Positions 35,169 to 44,590 of a DNA stretch of 64,000 nucleotides are shown one piece after another; the first letter of the stretch is position 1, and each line of letters begins with the position of its first letter. A model generated the notes under the pieces. That model searched no databases and had not been told where the DNA came from. It worked only from the letters and a program-made list of their open reading frames with translations. The DNA lies in assembly GCA_000961845.1 (NCBI GenBank), contig LADZ01000018.1:32849-96848 (forward strand). Reading direction: 5' to 3'. This stretch comes from Flavobacteriales bacterium BRH_c54. GTDB taxonomy: Bacteria > Bacteroidota > Bacteroidia > Flavobacteriales_E > Vicingaceae. Both the position numbers and the translations under genes were made by a program.

Positions 35169-37703
35169 ATGGAAACGAAAAAAAACACCACAAAAAAAGA
35201 CCCTATCTTTTTAGTAGGGCTAACCTTAATTCCTATTTCATTTGGAATTTATTTATTTCTCTATTTTAAAAATCAAAATGCTGGCAATGTCTTTCGAGAA
35301 AACGAAGGGGCTTACTACATCAATTATGTCATTGCTGCCGCTTATTTTATTTTTAGCGTGTTCATCTATTTTTTCAAACATAAATTTAAATTTTCTCATT
35401 ATAGTTATAAACGGTTTGCTTGTGCGTTAATCTTATTTGCGATAAGCTGCTTTACCATCAACATTCCTTTCCCCATTTTTCATAAATTTTCCGCTTGGGT
35501 AAATGTTTACCTCATTGTGATGCACCTTGCTTTGTTAGCCACTTGTTTTTTAGATGCACTGCCTAAATTACTAAAACATTTGGTATTTTTTGGTGTTGGA
35601 TTAGGAACAGTTATGGCGTTGTATTTTACCATTTATTTATTGCCTTTTTTGCCTATTATGTTTCTTGGAGCAGTATTTTTTGGACTGTCTTTACATTTAG
35701 CAACTCCATTAATTTTGTTAATCACACTTTTAGTACAGTTTTTCAAAAACGGAAAAAATACTAAAATAGCTTTTTATTTGGGAGTGGCTTTGCCTCTTTT
35801 AATAGTCGTGGTATATGTTTTTCAGTGGAATAGTACCAAAAAATTGATAGATAAAACCCATGCCACCATCATTACCAGACCTGACAATAAATTACCCCAT
35901 TGGGTGCTATTAAGTCAGGAATTAGGTGATGATTTTTTTACTAAACGCATTTTAAAAGGAGATTTAATTTATGAAACCCATCTTTTTAGTGATAATTGGG
36001 GAATAATGGGTAACCAAAACTCATTGAGTGAATTAAAAGAACACGACCCTTTAGTTGTGCTTGGAGCTGAACTATTAGGGACACTTAGTTTGAATAGAGA
36101 GGATAAATTAAAAATTTTAGAATCGAAATTTGATTTGCGACATGCCACTAAAAGAAAACTATGGTCGGGAGAAAGCCTTTCAACATCTACTGTATTATCC
36201 AATATTCAAGTATTTCCGGATTATCGTTTAGCTTACACAGAAAAAATCATCCGAATAAAAAACAATTCTACTCGTAAATGGACTAAACAAGAAGAAGCAC
36301 TTTACACCTTCCATTTGCCCGAAGGTTCCGTTGCTACTTCACTTTCACTTTGGATAGACGGAAAAGAAGAAAAATCCCGATTAACCACTAAAGGTAAAGC
36401 AGACAGTGCTTATACTACTATTGTTGGTATAGAAAGAAGAGATCCTTCCATTATGCATTGGCAAGAAGGAAATACTATTACTGTTTATGTTTTTCCATGT
36501 ACCCAAGAGGAAGAGCGTATGTTTAAAATAGGTATTACCACTCCACTAAGACTAAAAAACAATCAATTGGTGTTAGAAAATGTTTATTTTGAAGGTCCTG
36601 ATGCTTCTGGTGCGGCAGAAACAACTATAGTAGAATTTAAAACGGATAAGTTAGCTGACATGAATATCCCTAGTCACTTTAGCGAGATAATACCCAACAA
36701 ATTCGAGTATTCCGGCAATTACCATCCTTATTGGGAAATAAGTTGTGCCACTACCCCACTTTCCACTCAAGCATTTTCATTTAATGGAAAAAATTATTTG
36801 ATAACAGAAAATCAACCAAAAACGATTCCTCAACATTTCAATACAGTGTATTTAGATATTAATAACTCATGGACAGAAAAAGAATTTAATGAAGTGTGGA
36901 AATCCGTAAAAGATAAGAAGGTGTATGTGTTTTATGACCAACTTTATCAATTAAATGATGAGAACAAAGAAAGTTATTATGCACTTTTATCTAAGCTTAA
37001 CTTCAGTCTTTTTCCTTTGTATAAGATAAAAGATATTCCTCAATCTTTACTAATCACTAAATCAGGCAGTATTTCTCCTACCTTAAAAGATTTAAAAAAC
37101 AGTGCTTTTAGTGATAAATTAAAAAATTATTTATCCGAAAGAACCGAAAAAGTCAATCTCTTTAATTTATCTGATGAACTTTCTCCTTACTTAAAAACAT
37201 TAAAAGAATTTCAGGTGTTTAATTACACTGATGGAGAAATGAATACCCTCCAAAACCTCTTGAATAAAAATGTATTTGTAAGTACTGAACAAGATGAAAA
37301 CAAAGCTCTATTAGGTATTTCCAATACTGTAATTAAACGAGATACCAACACCAGTACTTCTTCTTCAGCTCCCGACCATTTACTACGTTTATTTGCGTAC
37401 AACAAAATAATGCAAGAATGTGGTAGAAATTATTTTACCACAGAAAATTATGTAGAAAACAACCTCATCGATATTGCTAACGAAGCCTATATTGTTTCTC
37501 CAATTTCGAGTTTAATTGTGTTGGAAACCATCAAAGATTATGAGCGTTTTGATATTGATAAGAACAAAAATAGTTTACAAAATGCTTCTACAGCATCAGC
37601 AGGAGCTGTTCCCGAACCACACGAATGGGCACTTATAATTATTTTAATAGGTACATTGGTGTTTTTATATTACAAAAGAAAAAACACAATTAAAAGAATA
37701 TAA
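35169..37703 (+). CDS. XrtN-system VIT-domain protein with VPEP C-terminal sorting signal
   Basis: 844 residues. The N-terminal part (about 1-220) has seven or so membrane helices. A vault-protein inter-alpha-trypsin (VIT) domain follows near 340-470 (YRLAYTEKIIRIKNNS, LWIDGKEEKSRLTTKGKAD). The C-terminus is a three-part sorting signal: VPEPHEW (from V814), a hydrophobic helix and the basic end YYKRKNTIKR. Known: TIGRFAM-type models describe a VIT protein sorted by exosortase N in Bacteroidota. The exosortase gene begins 3 bases after its stop. Inference: this is the dedicated, perhaps only, substrate of that enzyme, cut or moved at the VPEP site. Confidence 0.85.
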   Translation: METKKNTTKKDPIFLVGLTLIPISFGIYLFLYFKNQNAGNVFRENEGAYYINYVIAAAYFIFSVFIYFFKHKFKFSHYSYKRFACALILFAISCFTINIPFPIFHKFSAWVNVYLIVMHLALLATCFLDALPKLLKHLVFFGVGLGTVMALYFTIYLLPFLPIMFLGAVFFGLSLHLATPLILLITLLVQFFKNGKNTKIAFYLGVALPLLIVVVYVFQWNSTKKLIDKTHATIITRPDNKLPHWVLLSQELGDDFFTKRILKGDLIYETHLFSDNWGIMGNQNSLSELKEHDPLVVLGAELLGTLSLNREDKLKILESKFDLRHATKRKLWSGESLSTSTVLSNIQVFPDYRLAYTEKIIRIKNNSTRKWTKQEEALYTFHLPEGSVATSLSLWIDGKEEKSRLTTKGKADSAYTTIVGIERRDPSIMHWQEGNTITVYVFPCTQEEERMFKIGITTPLRLKNNQLVLENVYFEGPDASGAAETTIVEFKTDKLADMNIPSHFSEIIPNKFEYSGNYHPYWEISCATTPLSTQAFSFNGKNYLITENQPKTIPQHFNTVYLDINNSWTEKEFNEVWKSVKDKKVYVFYDQLYQLNDENKESYYALLSKLNFSLFPLYKIKDIPQSLLITKSGSISPTLKDLKNSAFSDKLKNYLSERTEKVNLFNLSDELSPYLKTLKEFQVFNYTDGEMNTLQNLLNKNVFVSTEQDENKALLGISNTVIKRDTNTSTSSSAPDHLLRLFAYNKIMQECGRNYFTTENYVENNLIDIANEAYIVSPISSLIVLETIKDYERFDIDKNKNSLQNASTASAGAVPEPHEWALIIILIGTLVFLYYKRKNTIKRI

Positions 37704-37706
37704 AAC

Positions 37707-39074
37707 GTGCAACTACTAAAACATCATATAGACCAAAAAACAATAATAACTATAGGGTTAGCTAGTTTAACAACACTTTTATGTGTTCAAAACCTTGCGT
37801 TCTACTTATTACCCACCACTTCTTTTTATGTATTTTTAGCCATTGCTCCATTTGTGTTTACCATTAATAAGGAAGAAAGAAAAATACGTTATGCTTTTTT
37901 TAGTTTGGGTTTTATTATCCTCTATTTTTTCTTAAAAATGCAGTTATTATTCTTTCTTTCCTTTTCAACTGGCATCCTGTTTATTATTGAAAGTCGAATG
38001 GGAAAAGTAAACACCCTTCCGCTGTTTATTATTTTGCTTATTTCCCCTTATTCCTCTTTTATATTTGATGTTTTTGGATTCCCTGCTCGTCTGTTACTTA
38101 CTGATATAGCTGCCAGTATGCTGTCTGTTGCTTTTGAACAAACTGCCAGTAGTGGAAACAACATCATTATTCATAACCAAAGTTTTTCAGTAGACCCTGA
38201 ATGTATGGGACTAACCATGGTTGGATATGCTTATGCCACCACACTACTTTTTATCAATTCATTGGAAAACAAATACCAAACAAAATTGACTATTTACAAA
38301 GTATTAGGAATATTGGTAATCAGCACTTTTTTTATTGTTGTGGTAAACCTCTTTAGAATTATTGTAATTGTGTTGTTACAGGCTCCACCCGAAACAGTTA
38401 CACATGAAGCAATTGGCTTACTTTCCTTTGGTGTATATTTCCTATTACCGCTGTTTTTTATTTGTAAGTGGTTAATAAAAAGAAATAAAAATGAACCAAT
38501 ACCAGCAAAATCAACGCAACCTCCTTCAAAAAAAATAATACTGCCTTTAACTGTAGTAATTGTTGGTTTACTTACATTTTTTAATTTCAATAGAGATAAT
38601 TATAGAAACATTCAACAAGATGATAAGAGTAAACGCATTGAAATAGCCAATTTTGAAAAATCAATTACCGATGAAAATGTATTGAAATTTGAAAATGAAC
38701 ATGCTCTTATTTATATCAAACCTTCTTGTCATTTTTTTGGTCCTGACCATAACCCTACTATTTGTTGGAAAGGAAGTGGTTATAAATTTATCAATATTAA
38801 AACAGAAAAAATAGGGGCTTTTGAAATCTACAAAGCTGAATTAAAAAAAGACAACGAAATTTTACAAACTGCTTGGTGGTTTGATAATGGTCAAGAAAAA
38901 ATCATTAGTCAATTAGAATGGCGTTGGAAAACAGCTTTGGGCAACGAACCTTATCGACTAATTAATGTTACAGCTATTTCAGAAGAGGCACTTAATGGTC
39001 AAATTAACGAGCTATTATTAGTTAATTTATTTCAGCAACCTGAAAGTGAAATAATGTTGGATGGTAAAAGTTAG
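37707..39074 (+). CDS. xrtN: Exosortase N with fused EpsI-like C-terminal domain
   Basis: 455 residues from a GTG 3 bases after the VIT gene. About eight membrane helices carry the exosortase catalytic triad: Cys166 (DPECMGLTM), Arg217 (NLFRIIVIVLL) and His233 (THEAIGLLSFG). A ninth helix (KIILPLTVVIVGLLTFFNF, near 272-290) leads to a soluble domain with HNPTICWKGSGY and TAWWFDNGQ, resembling the exosortase-associated EpsI domain. Known: exosortases are membrane transpeptidase-like enzymes that process proteins with PEP-CTERM-type tails and are often tied to surface polysaccharide. It faces the convergent epimerase gene with a 1-base gap. Confidence 0.87.
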   Translation: MQLLKHHIDQKTIITIGLASLTTLLCVQNLAFYLLPTTSFYVFLAIAPFVFTINKEERKIRYAFFSLGFIILYFFLKMQLLFFLSFSTGILFIIESRMGKVNTLPLFIILLISPYSSFIFDVFGFPARLLLTDIAASMLSVAFEQTASSGNNIIIHNQSFSVDPECMGLTMVGYAYATTLLFINSLENKYQTKLTIYKVLGILVISTFFIVVVNLFRIIVIVLLQAPPETVTHEAIGLLSFGVYFLLPLFFICKWLIKRNKNEPIPAKSTQPPSKKIILPLTVVIVGLLTFFNFNRDNYRNIQQDDKSKRIEIANFEKSITDENVLKFENEHALIYIKPSCHFFGPDHNPTICWKGSGYKFINIKTEKIGAFEIYKAELKKDNEILQTAWWFDNGQEKIISQLEWRWKTALGNEPYRLINVTAISEEALNGQINELLLVNLFQQPESEIMLDGKS

Positions 39075-39075
39075 C

Positions 39076-39993
39076 TCACTTCCCAACCAACTTTATCAAT
39101 GCTTCTTCCAAATTAGTAAATTTCAATTTAAACCCTGTTTGAAGCAATTTTTGGTTACTGGCAGCACTGCCTTCTAACAAAATTACAGCCATTTCTCCCA
39201 AGAAAAGTTTTAGCATAAAACTAGGTACATTGGGCAACCAAAAAGGTTTATTTATTGCTTTTGATAATGTTTTAGAAAAATCCTTGTTACTCACATTTCC
39301 GGCAATGGCATTATATGCTCCATTAAAATTATCGTTTTCTATGGCAGCAACATAAAATTGAGCTAAATCATCAATGTGTATCCAAGGCATAATTTGTTTG
39401 CCTGTTCCCAGTGCAGCACCTAAACCAAACTTAAAAGGTTGCATCATTTTAGGCAATGCTCCACCATTTTTTGCCAACACTATTCCTGTTCGGAGTTTTA
39501 CTGTTCTTATTGGTAATTCGGCTATTTCATCTACAGCTTGTTCCCATTGCAAACAAGTTTTTCCTAAAAAATCATTAGCTGCAGACGCTTTTTCATCAAA
39601 AATGGTGTTGGTAGTTATTGCCCCATAATAACCCACTCCCGAAGCAGAAATAAAGGCTTTAAGCTGATGAGCATTGTTTTTCAAACTATTATGAATCAAT
39701 CTTATTGGCTCCACACGACTATCTAAAATTTCTTTTTTACGGTTGGATGACCAAGGTTTATCTGCAATGCCGGCTCCTGCTAAATGAACAATGTAATTTG
39801 CTGAAAGCAGCTCATCTTTATCAATAATTCCTTTATCAATATCCCAAAAACTATAAGTAATGTTAGGATGTTTTGAAGTTCTATTTTTATCTCTTGTAAG
39901 TATAGTAACCAAGTAGCCTTTTTCAACCAAAAGTTCCGTTAATGCTGTTCCCACCAATCCTGTCCCACCTGTTATTAGTATCTTTTTAGTCAT
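39076..39993 (-). CDS. TIGR01777-family NAD-dependent epimerase
   Basis: 305 residues, extended SDR. The N-terminal ILITGGTGLVGTALTELL binds the dinucleotide. SGVGYYGAITT carries the catalytic Tyr region, and the C-terminal DUF1731-like part contains FKLKFTNLEEAL. This fits the YfcH/TIGR01777 family, whose natural substrate is not known. It overlaps the lycopene cyclase gene by 8 bases and ends the carotenoid operon. Its place there hints at a role in carotenoid or isoprenoid modification, but similar genes also occur elsewhere, so this is weak. Confidence 0.85.
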   Translation of the reverse strand: MTKKILITGGTGLVGTALTELLVEKGYLVTILTRDKNRTSKHPNITYSFWDIDKGIIDKDELLSANYIVHLAGAGIADKPWSSNRKKEILDSRVEPIRLIHNSLKNNAHQLKAFISASGVGYYGAITTNTIFDEKASAANDFLGKTCLQWEQAVDEIAELPIRTVKLRTGIVLAKNGGALPKMMQPFKFGLGAALGTGKQIMPWIHIDDLAQFYVAAIENDNFNGAYNAIAGNVSNKDFSKTLSKAINKPFWLPNVPSFMLKLFLGEMAVILLEGSAASNQKLLQTGFKLKFTNLEEALIKLVGK

Positions 39994-40675
39994 TGCTATT
40001 GGTTTTAAAACGTTCTATCAAAATAACAGAAAAATACAACATGCTAAAAGCGTAACCAAAATCTTCTATAGGAATAGTAAAAAACCTGATTCCCAGATTT
40101 TCAGAATTATTATACCAAACTACGGGTTCATCAATAAAAGTTCCGGTTAAAATGCCATTTATAATTGCAAAAGGAATGAGAATTACTAAGTAAGAAACAT
40201 AAAAACGATGTAGGGTATTGTTTTTATCTAACAAGCCCAACAGCAAAGCAAACACTAAGAAAAATCCATTTATTTGAGTGTATAGTTTACCCATATTCAT
40301 GGCAATTAATACAACTAAAAGAATAATAAACCCCCAGGTAAAGAACACAACAAATTTATTAGCCAATTTTGCTTTCGGAAAAAAATATTGCAACGAATAA
40401 TGGATAAAAATACTGGCATAAGGAATTAAAAAGAAAAACAATATTTCCTCTATAGGTAAATTAAAAATAGTAATTCCTAAATGATAATTCGGATTAAATC
40501 CCCAAACGCCTATCTTGGTAAAAATTACATCCCAAACAATATAAACAACGGCAACTATTGAAATAGCCGAAAAAACAATTTTCCAATGCTTAATAAAGTG
40601 CATTTTTTTTTCAAACGAATAAACAAAAGGAATGCTAAATGAAACTAAGAGCAATATTAAATAAAGTGCTTCCAT
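39986..40675 (-). CDS. Lycopene beta-cyclase, CrtYc-CrtYd fused type
   Basis: 229 residues, about seven membrane helices. The cyclase motif PxE(E/D) occurs twice: LPIEEILFFFL near residue 73 and IPIEDFGYAFSM near 206, one in each half, which is the fused CrtYc-CrtYd layout of Bacteroidota. Known reaction: ring closure of lycopene to beta-carotene. It starts directly after the crtZ stop and overlaps the downstream epimerase gene. The product of crtB and crtI would be its substrate. No flavin site is expected in this cyclase type. Confidence 0.88.
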   Translation of the reverse strand: MEALYLILLLVSFSIPFVYSFEKKMHFIKHWKIVFSAISIVAVVYIVWDVIFTKIGVWGFNPNYHLGITIFNLPIEEILFFFLIPYASIFIHYSLQYFFPKAKLANKFVVFFTWGFIILLVVLIAMNMGKLYTQINGFFLVFALLLGLLDKNNTLHRFYVSYLVILIPFAIINGILTGTFIDEPVVWYNNSENLGIRFFTIPIEDFGYAFSMLYFSVILIERFKTNSND

Positions 40676-41119
40676 TTATTTTTGAGAAAAATATTTTAGT
40701 GGCACCCACAACATTCCAAAACACTCTCCATCTTCTTTTCTTAAATGTTTATGATGAACTTTGTGAGCTCGTCTGATGGCTTTAAAATATTTTAAATTTG
40801 TATTTCTAAGCACTTTAAATCGTTGATGGATAAAAATTTCGTGAACAAAGAAATAAGCTGCTCCATAAATGGTAATTCCTAACCCAATAGGTAAGGTATA
40901 AGGTATGGAGAATATTGTTCCCAATAAAATACACGCCATGCCCGGAACAGCAAAAATCACAAAAAAGTAATCATTTTTCTCAAAAAAAGAATTAGGATTT
41001 TTGGTGTGATGATCCTCATGTAAATGCCATAAAAATCCATGCATAATATATTTATGAGCAGCCCAAGCAACACCTTCCATCAAAAAAAATGTGACGATAA
41101 TTATTCCAACAAACAACAT
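40676..41119 (-). CDS. crtZ: Beta-carotene hydroxylase
   Basis: 147 residues. Membrane-bound di-iron hydroxylase with the histidine clusters HKYIMH, HLHEDHH, HEIFIH and HKVHHKH in the order expected for the CrtZ type, and three or four membrane helices. Known reaction: 3- and 3'-hydroxylation of beta-carotene to zeaxanthin. It lies between idi (3 bases upstream) and the cyclase (directly downstream). No ketolase gene (crtW) is present, so zeaxanthin is the expected end product of the genes seen here. Confidence 0.93.
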   Translation of the reverse strand: MLFVGIIIVTFFLMEGVAWAAHKYIMHGFLWHLHEDHHTKNPNSFFEKNDYFFVIFAVPGMACILLGTIFSIPYTLPIGLGITIYGAAYFFVHEIFIHQRFKVLRNTNLKYFKAIRRAHKVHHKHLRKEDGECFGMLWVPLKYFSQK

Positions 41120-41122
41120 AGC

Positions 41123-41662
41123 TTAATTTTTTACATGAATTTTATTCAATTCTAAATGCAAATTTACTTTTCTGTAAATGAGTTTAAACCACTCGGTAAA
41201 TTGCTCAGGATGATTTTGAACTTCATTGTCTAATACTTCAAAAGAAAGAATTCTCCAATCAGAGACTTCCTCTTTATTAGGCGATGGCAATTCAGCCGTA
41301 AAACCGATAAAAACATGGTCGAATTCATGTTCCACCAATCCGTTATCGAGTTCTGCTCTGTAAACAAAACTCAACACTCTAATCAATTCACTTTGTATAC
41401 CCATTTCTTCTACCAATCTTCTTTCGGCAGCTTTTTTGGTGTCTTCTTTAGGATAGGGATGACTACAACAAGTATTCGTCCATAAATTAGCTGAATGATA
41501 CTTTTCGGCCGCTCTTTTTTGCAACATCCAATTTCCATCTAAATCGAACAAAAAAATAGATACTGCTCTGTGTAAAAAACCTTTTTGATGTGCTTCTAAT
41601 TTAGGCATAGTGCCTAATTCATTATCATCATCATCTACTAATATTACTCGTATTTCTTGCAT
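41123..41662 (-). CDS. idi: Isopentenyl-diphosphate delta-isomerase, type I
   Basis: 179 residues, Nudix fold. The motif CSHPYPKEDTKKAAERRLVEEMGI holds the catalytic Cys and the metal-binding Glu residues, and HRAVSIFLFDLDGNWMLQKRA comes before it. Known reaction: interconversion of IPP and DMAPP, which feeds geranylgeranyl-PP for phytoene. The start overlaps the end of the upstream unknown gene by 32 bases, so translation may be coupled. Its presence in a crt operon raises precursor supply; a GGPP synthase gene is not in the window. Confidence 0.93.
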   Translation of the reverse strand: MQEIRVILVDDDDNELGTMPKLEAHQKGFLHRAVSIFLFDLDGNWMLQKRAAEKYHSANLWTNTCCSHPYPKEDTKKAAERRLVEEMGIQSELIRVLSFVYRAELDNGLVEHEFDHVFIGFTAELPSPNKEEVSDWRILSFEVLDNEVQNHPEQFTEWFKLIYRKVNLHLELNKIHVKN

Positions 41663-42161
41663 AGTTTATTTGGTAAAAAATAGTAGCTTTTTGTTCGTTA
41701 GAAATTAAATTAGCTGCTACTAAGTTAATAATTATTTTATATTTCACTTTTTTTGAGATTTCTGCTTTCTTAAGGTTTGTTAAAACAAAGCCGATATCCT
41801 CATTTATATTTTCGTAATAATTTAAAAATTTAGGTAAATTAGCCTGAAGTGTTGCTCGTAAATAGCGTATTTCCACATTGTTGGGAGCTTGTTCTATTGC
41901 GTTTTCTATCAATGCTTTGCCTTTATTAAAATAAGCATACTTCTTAAATGGAGAACTTACATATTTTGCTTTCATCATGGTGTAAGCTCCTTTGTATGCA
42001 TTAGAAACGGGCGTATGTATATCATCAAGTAATATTAAAACAGTATCTATCTGACCAATAGTTGTTATTTTAGAAATGTTAGTTCGTGCTAAATTAATGT
42101 TGCTACCAATTAAGCTAAAACAACATAAAATTGACAATGTGAATAAGGAGATTTTATACAT
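41631..42161 (-). CDS. Uncharacterised secreted helical protein of the crt operon
   Basis: 176 residues. The N-terminus is a signal peptide (MYKISLFTLSILCCFSLIGS). The rest is mostly helical, with a repeat-like helix pair IENAIEQAPNNVEIRYLRATLQANL that resembles a TPR-type unit. No enzymatic motif was recognised. It begins 1 base after crtB and its end overlaps idi by 32 bases, so it is firmly part of the carotenoid operon. The function is unknown; a periplasmic helper in carotenoid handling is only a guess. Confidence 0.72.
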   Translation of the reverse strand: MYKISLFTLSILCCFSLIGSNINLARTNISKITTIGQIDTVLILLDDIHTPVSNAYKGAYTMMKAKYVSSPFKKYAYFNKGKALIENAIEQAPNNVEIRYLRATLQANLPKFLNYYENINEDIGFVLTNLKKAEISKKVKYKIIINLVAANLISNEQKATIFYQINYARNTSNISR

Positions 42162-42162
42162 T

Positions 42163-43002
42163 TTATAATAAATTCAATTTTAACCTTACAAACGATTGTG
42201 CCAACAACCCTAATTTTACAGGATTAGAAACCCTTATTCTTTTCTTAATAATCTCGCTATGATGGGTTTGTTCTAACTTTAACAGTAACTTTTTGTAATA
42301 AATAAAAGCAGTATAAACGCCAAAACGAGCTTCTGCAGGCAGTCTTACTATTCCTTTGTAAGCTGCATCAAAATCAACTTTTATTTCATTAATAATTTGT
42401 AATTTATTTTCTTGTGTAAGCGATTTTAAATTTACTCCCGGGAAATAAGCCCTTGAAAGTTCATCAACATCTTGTTTTAAGTCTCTCAAAAAATTTACTT
42501 TCTGAAAAGCAGAACCTAAACGCATGGCTGCATCTTTTAACTCATTATATTTTTCTTCATTACCATTTACAAAAACTTTTAAACACATTAACCCAACTAC
42601 ATCTGCCGAACCATAAATATAAGCTTTGTATTCATCGGTAGTAGTATATTCGGTTTTATGCAAATCCATACGCATACTGGTTAGAAAAGCATTAACTAAC
42701 TCATCATCTATATTATACTTTTTTACTGTGTGCTGAAAAGAGTTAATAATAGGATTTAGACTTATTCCGTTAGTCATTCCGTTATAATACTCCAATTCAA
42801 ACTGATTCAATAACAAATTCTTATCGTATCCATGAAAAGAATCTACAATTTCATCGGCAAAACGTACAAAACCATAAATACTATGAATGTCTTTTCTTAT
42901 AGATGGAGCCAACATGCCCACAGCCAAAGCAAAAGAAGTGCTATAAGTATTGGTAACCAACTTACTGCTTTTGTATGACAAATCATCAAATAACTGTTTC
43001 AT
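42163..43002 (-). CDS. crtB: Phytoene synthase
   Basis: 279 residues, squalene/phytoene synthase fold. The two Asp-rich Mg-binding motifs are present: RFADEIVDSF (first DxxxD) and FLRDLKQDVDELSRAYFP (second). The start region SSKLVTNTYSTSFALAVG is typical. Known reaction: head-to-head joining of two geranylgeranyl-PP to phytoene. It follows crtI by 60 bases in the same operon. All substrate-binding motifs are intact. Confidence 0.95.
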   Translation of the reverse strand: MKQLFDDLSYKSSKLVTNTYSTSFALAVGMLAPSIRKDIHSIYGFVRFADEIVDSFHGYDKNLLLNQFELEYYNGMTNGISLNPIINSFQHTVKKYNIDDELVNAFLTSMRMDLHKTEYTTTDEYKAYIYGSADVVGLMCLKVFVNGNEEKYNELKDAAMRLGSAFQKVNFLRDLKQDVDELSRAYFPGVNLKSLTQENKLQIINEIKVDFDAAYKGIVRLPAEARFGVYTAFIYYKKLLLKLEQTHHSEIIKKRIRVSNPVKLGLLAQSFVRLKLNLL

Positions 43003-43062
43003 GTGTTTATTTTATTTTAGTTAGTTGTTACATGTAACTCGCCATTAAAACCACTTTGTATA

Positions 43063-44574
43063 TTAAGAGGTTTTTTCAAGGCTCGTTTCATGTATTTTAT
43101 ATTTAGTTAGGAATTTTATAATAAGGTTAGCAGCCAATTTTCCTGATATTAATGACGGAGGAACTCCCGGACCGGGGACAGTTAACTGTCCAGTGAAAAA
43201 TAAATTTGCCACTTTTTTACTTTTTATTTTAGGACGAAGAAAAGCGGTTTGCAACAAGGTATTCGCCATTCCATAAGCATTACCTTTGTAAGCGTTATAG
43301 TCTTTCACAAAATCTTTCACACAATACGACTCATAAAAAGCAATATCATTTTCCACCTCTTGCTGCGTTAGCAATTCTAAGCGTTGTATAATTTTTTTGA
43401 AATATTTTAATCGAATTTCGGGAGTATCTTCAATACCAGGAGCAATAGGAATTAAAAAAGTAGCTGCTTCTTGTCCTTCTGGAGCAAAAGAATTATCTGT
43501 TATACTCGGAAAGCTGGCATAAAAAAGTGGTTTTTCTGGCCATTTTTTATCATCATAAATATCTTTAGCATGTAAATCAAAATCGGTATCGAAAAACAAA
43601 GTATGGTGCGATACCTTTTTTAATTTCTTTTTAAATCCAACATAAAACAACAAAGCTGATGGTGCAAAAGTTTTCTTTTCCCAATATTTTTGAGAATAAG
43701 CTCTAAACTGTTCATCAAGTAAGGTTTCTGTATGGTGATAATCAGCACCACTAAGCACTACATCGGCAGGAATAAATTTACCATTGGCAACCACACCTTT
43801 TGCCTCATTGTTTTCCACCACAATTTTTTCTACTTGTTGATTGGTTTTAAATATCACCCCCAACGAAAGAGCCAAATGTTGCATAGCTTTTACCACTTCA
43901 TACATTCCTCCTTTAGGATGCCAAGTTCCTAACCCAAAATCGGCATAGTTCATAAAATTGTAAAAAGCAGGTGTATTACTTGGTTTTGCTCCTAAAAACA
44001 ATACCGGAAACTCTAAAATTTGGATGAGTTTTTTACTCTTAATGTTTTGTCTGATTTGTGAACTTATGCTCGTAAAAAATTGGTTAAGCTTAGTAATAGT
44101 CTGTGGAGTAATTAACTCTGTAAATGAAACTCCCGGACGATAAACCAAGTCTTTTATCGCAACATCATAGTTGGTTTTGGCATCTGCTAAAAAACTTTTT
44201 AAATATTTTGAACTGCCTTTTTCTTCAGCTTCAAAAACAGCATAAATTTCTTCTAAATTATCACTAATTGTTATAGATTTTAATACCTCAAAATAAACTT
44301 GATAAGCTGGACTAAGTTTTTCCAACACATAATAATCGGAAGGCTTTTTATTAAAGTCATTAAAAAATCGTTCAAAAACATCTGGCATCCAATACCATGT
44401 AGGACCAATATCAAACAAAAAACCATTTTTTCGTAACTGACGAGCTCTGCCACCAAGCGAATCATTTTTCTCTAACACTTCAACTTGAAGTCCTTGCTGA
44501 GCCAAATAACTTGCTGCAGCTAGAGATGAGAATCCAGCTCCAATAATGATTACTTTTTTCTTTTTGTTTAACAT
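43063..44574 (-). CDS. crtI: Phytoene desaturase
   Basis: 503 residues, CrtI type. The FAD-binding start KVIIIGAGFSSLAAASYLAQ is followed by VLEKNDSLGGRARQLRKNGFLFDIGPTW, a family block. The C-terminal signature is NLFFTGQLTVPGPGVPPSLISG. Known reaction: successive desaturation of phytoene to lycopene. It is the first gene of the minus-strand operon crtI, crtB, unknown, idi, crtZ, cyclase, epimerase. The promoter region just upstream shares an exact 13-base element with the promoter of the merR gene. Confidence 0.96.
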   Translation of the reverse strand: MLNKKKKVIIIGAGFSSLAAASYLAQQGLQVEVLEKNDSLGGRARQLRKNGFLFDIGPTWYWMPDVFERFFNDFNKKPSDYYVLEKLSPAYQVYFEVLKSITISDNLEEIYAVFEAEEKGSSKYLKSFLADAKTNYDVAIKDLVYRPGVSFTELITPQTITKLNQFFTSISSQIRQNIKSKKLIQILEFPVLFLGAKPSNTPAFYNFMNYADFGLGTWHPKGGMYEVVKAMQHLALSLGVIFKTNQQVEKIVVENNEAKGVVANGKFIPADVVLSGADYHHTETLLDEQFRAYSQKYWEKKTFAPSALLFYVGFKKKLKKVSHHTLFFDTDFDLHAKDIYDDKKWPEKPLFYASFPSITDNSFAPEGQEAATFLIPIAPGIEDTPEIRLKYFKKIIQRLELLTQQEVENDIAFYESYCVKDFVKDYNAYKGNAYGMANTLLQTAFLRPKIKSKKVANLFFTGQLTVPGPGVPPSLISGKLAANLIIKFLTKYKIHETSLEKTS

Positions 44575-44590
44575 ATTTAATAAAAATATG

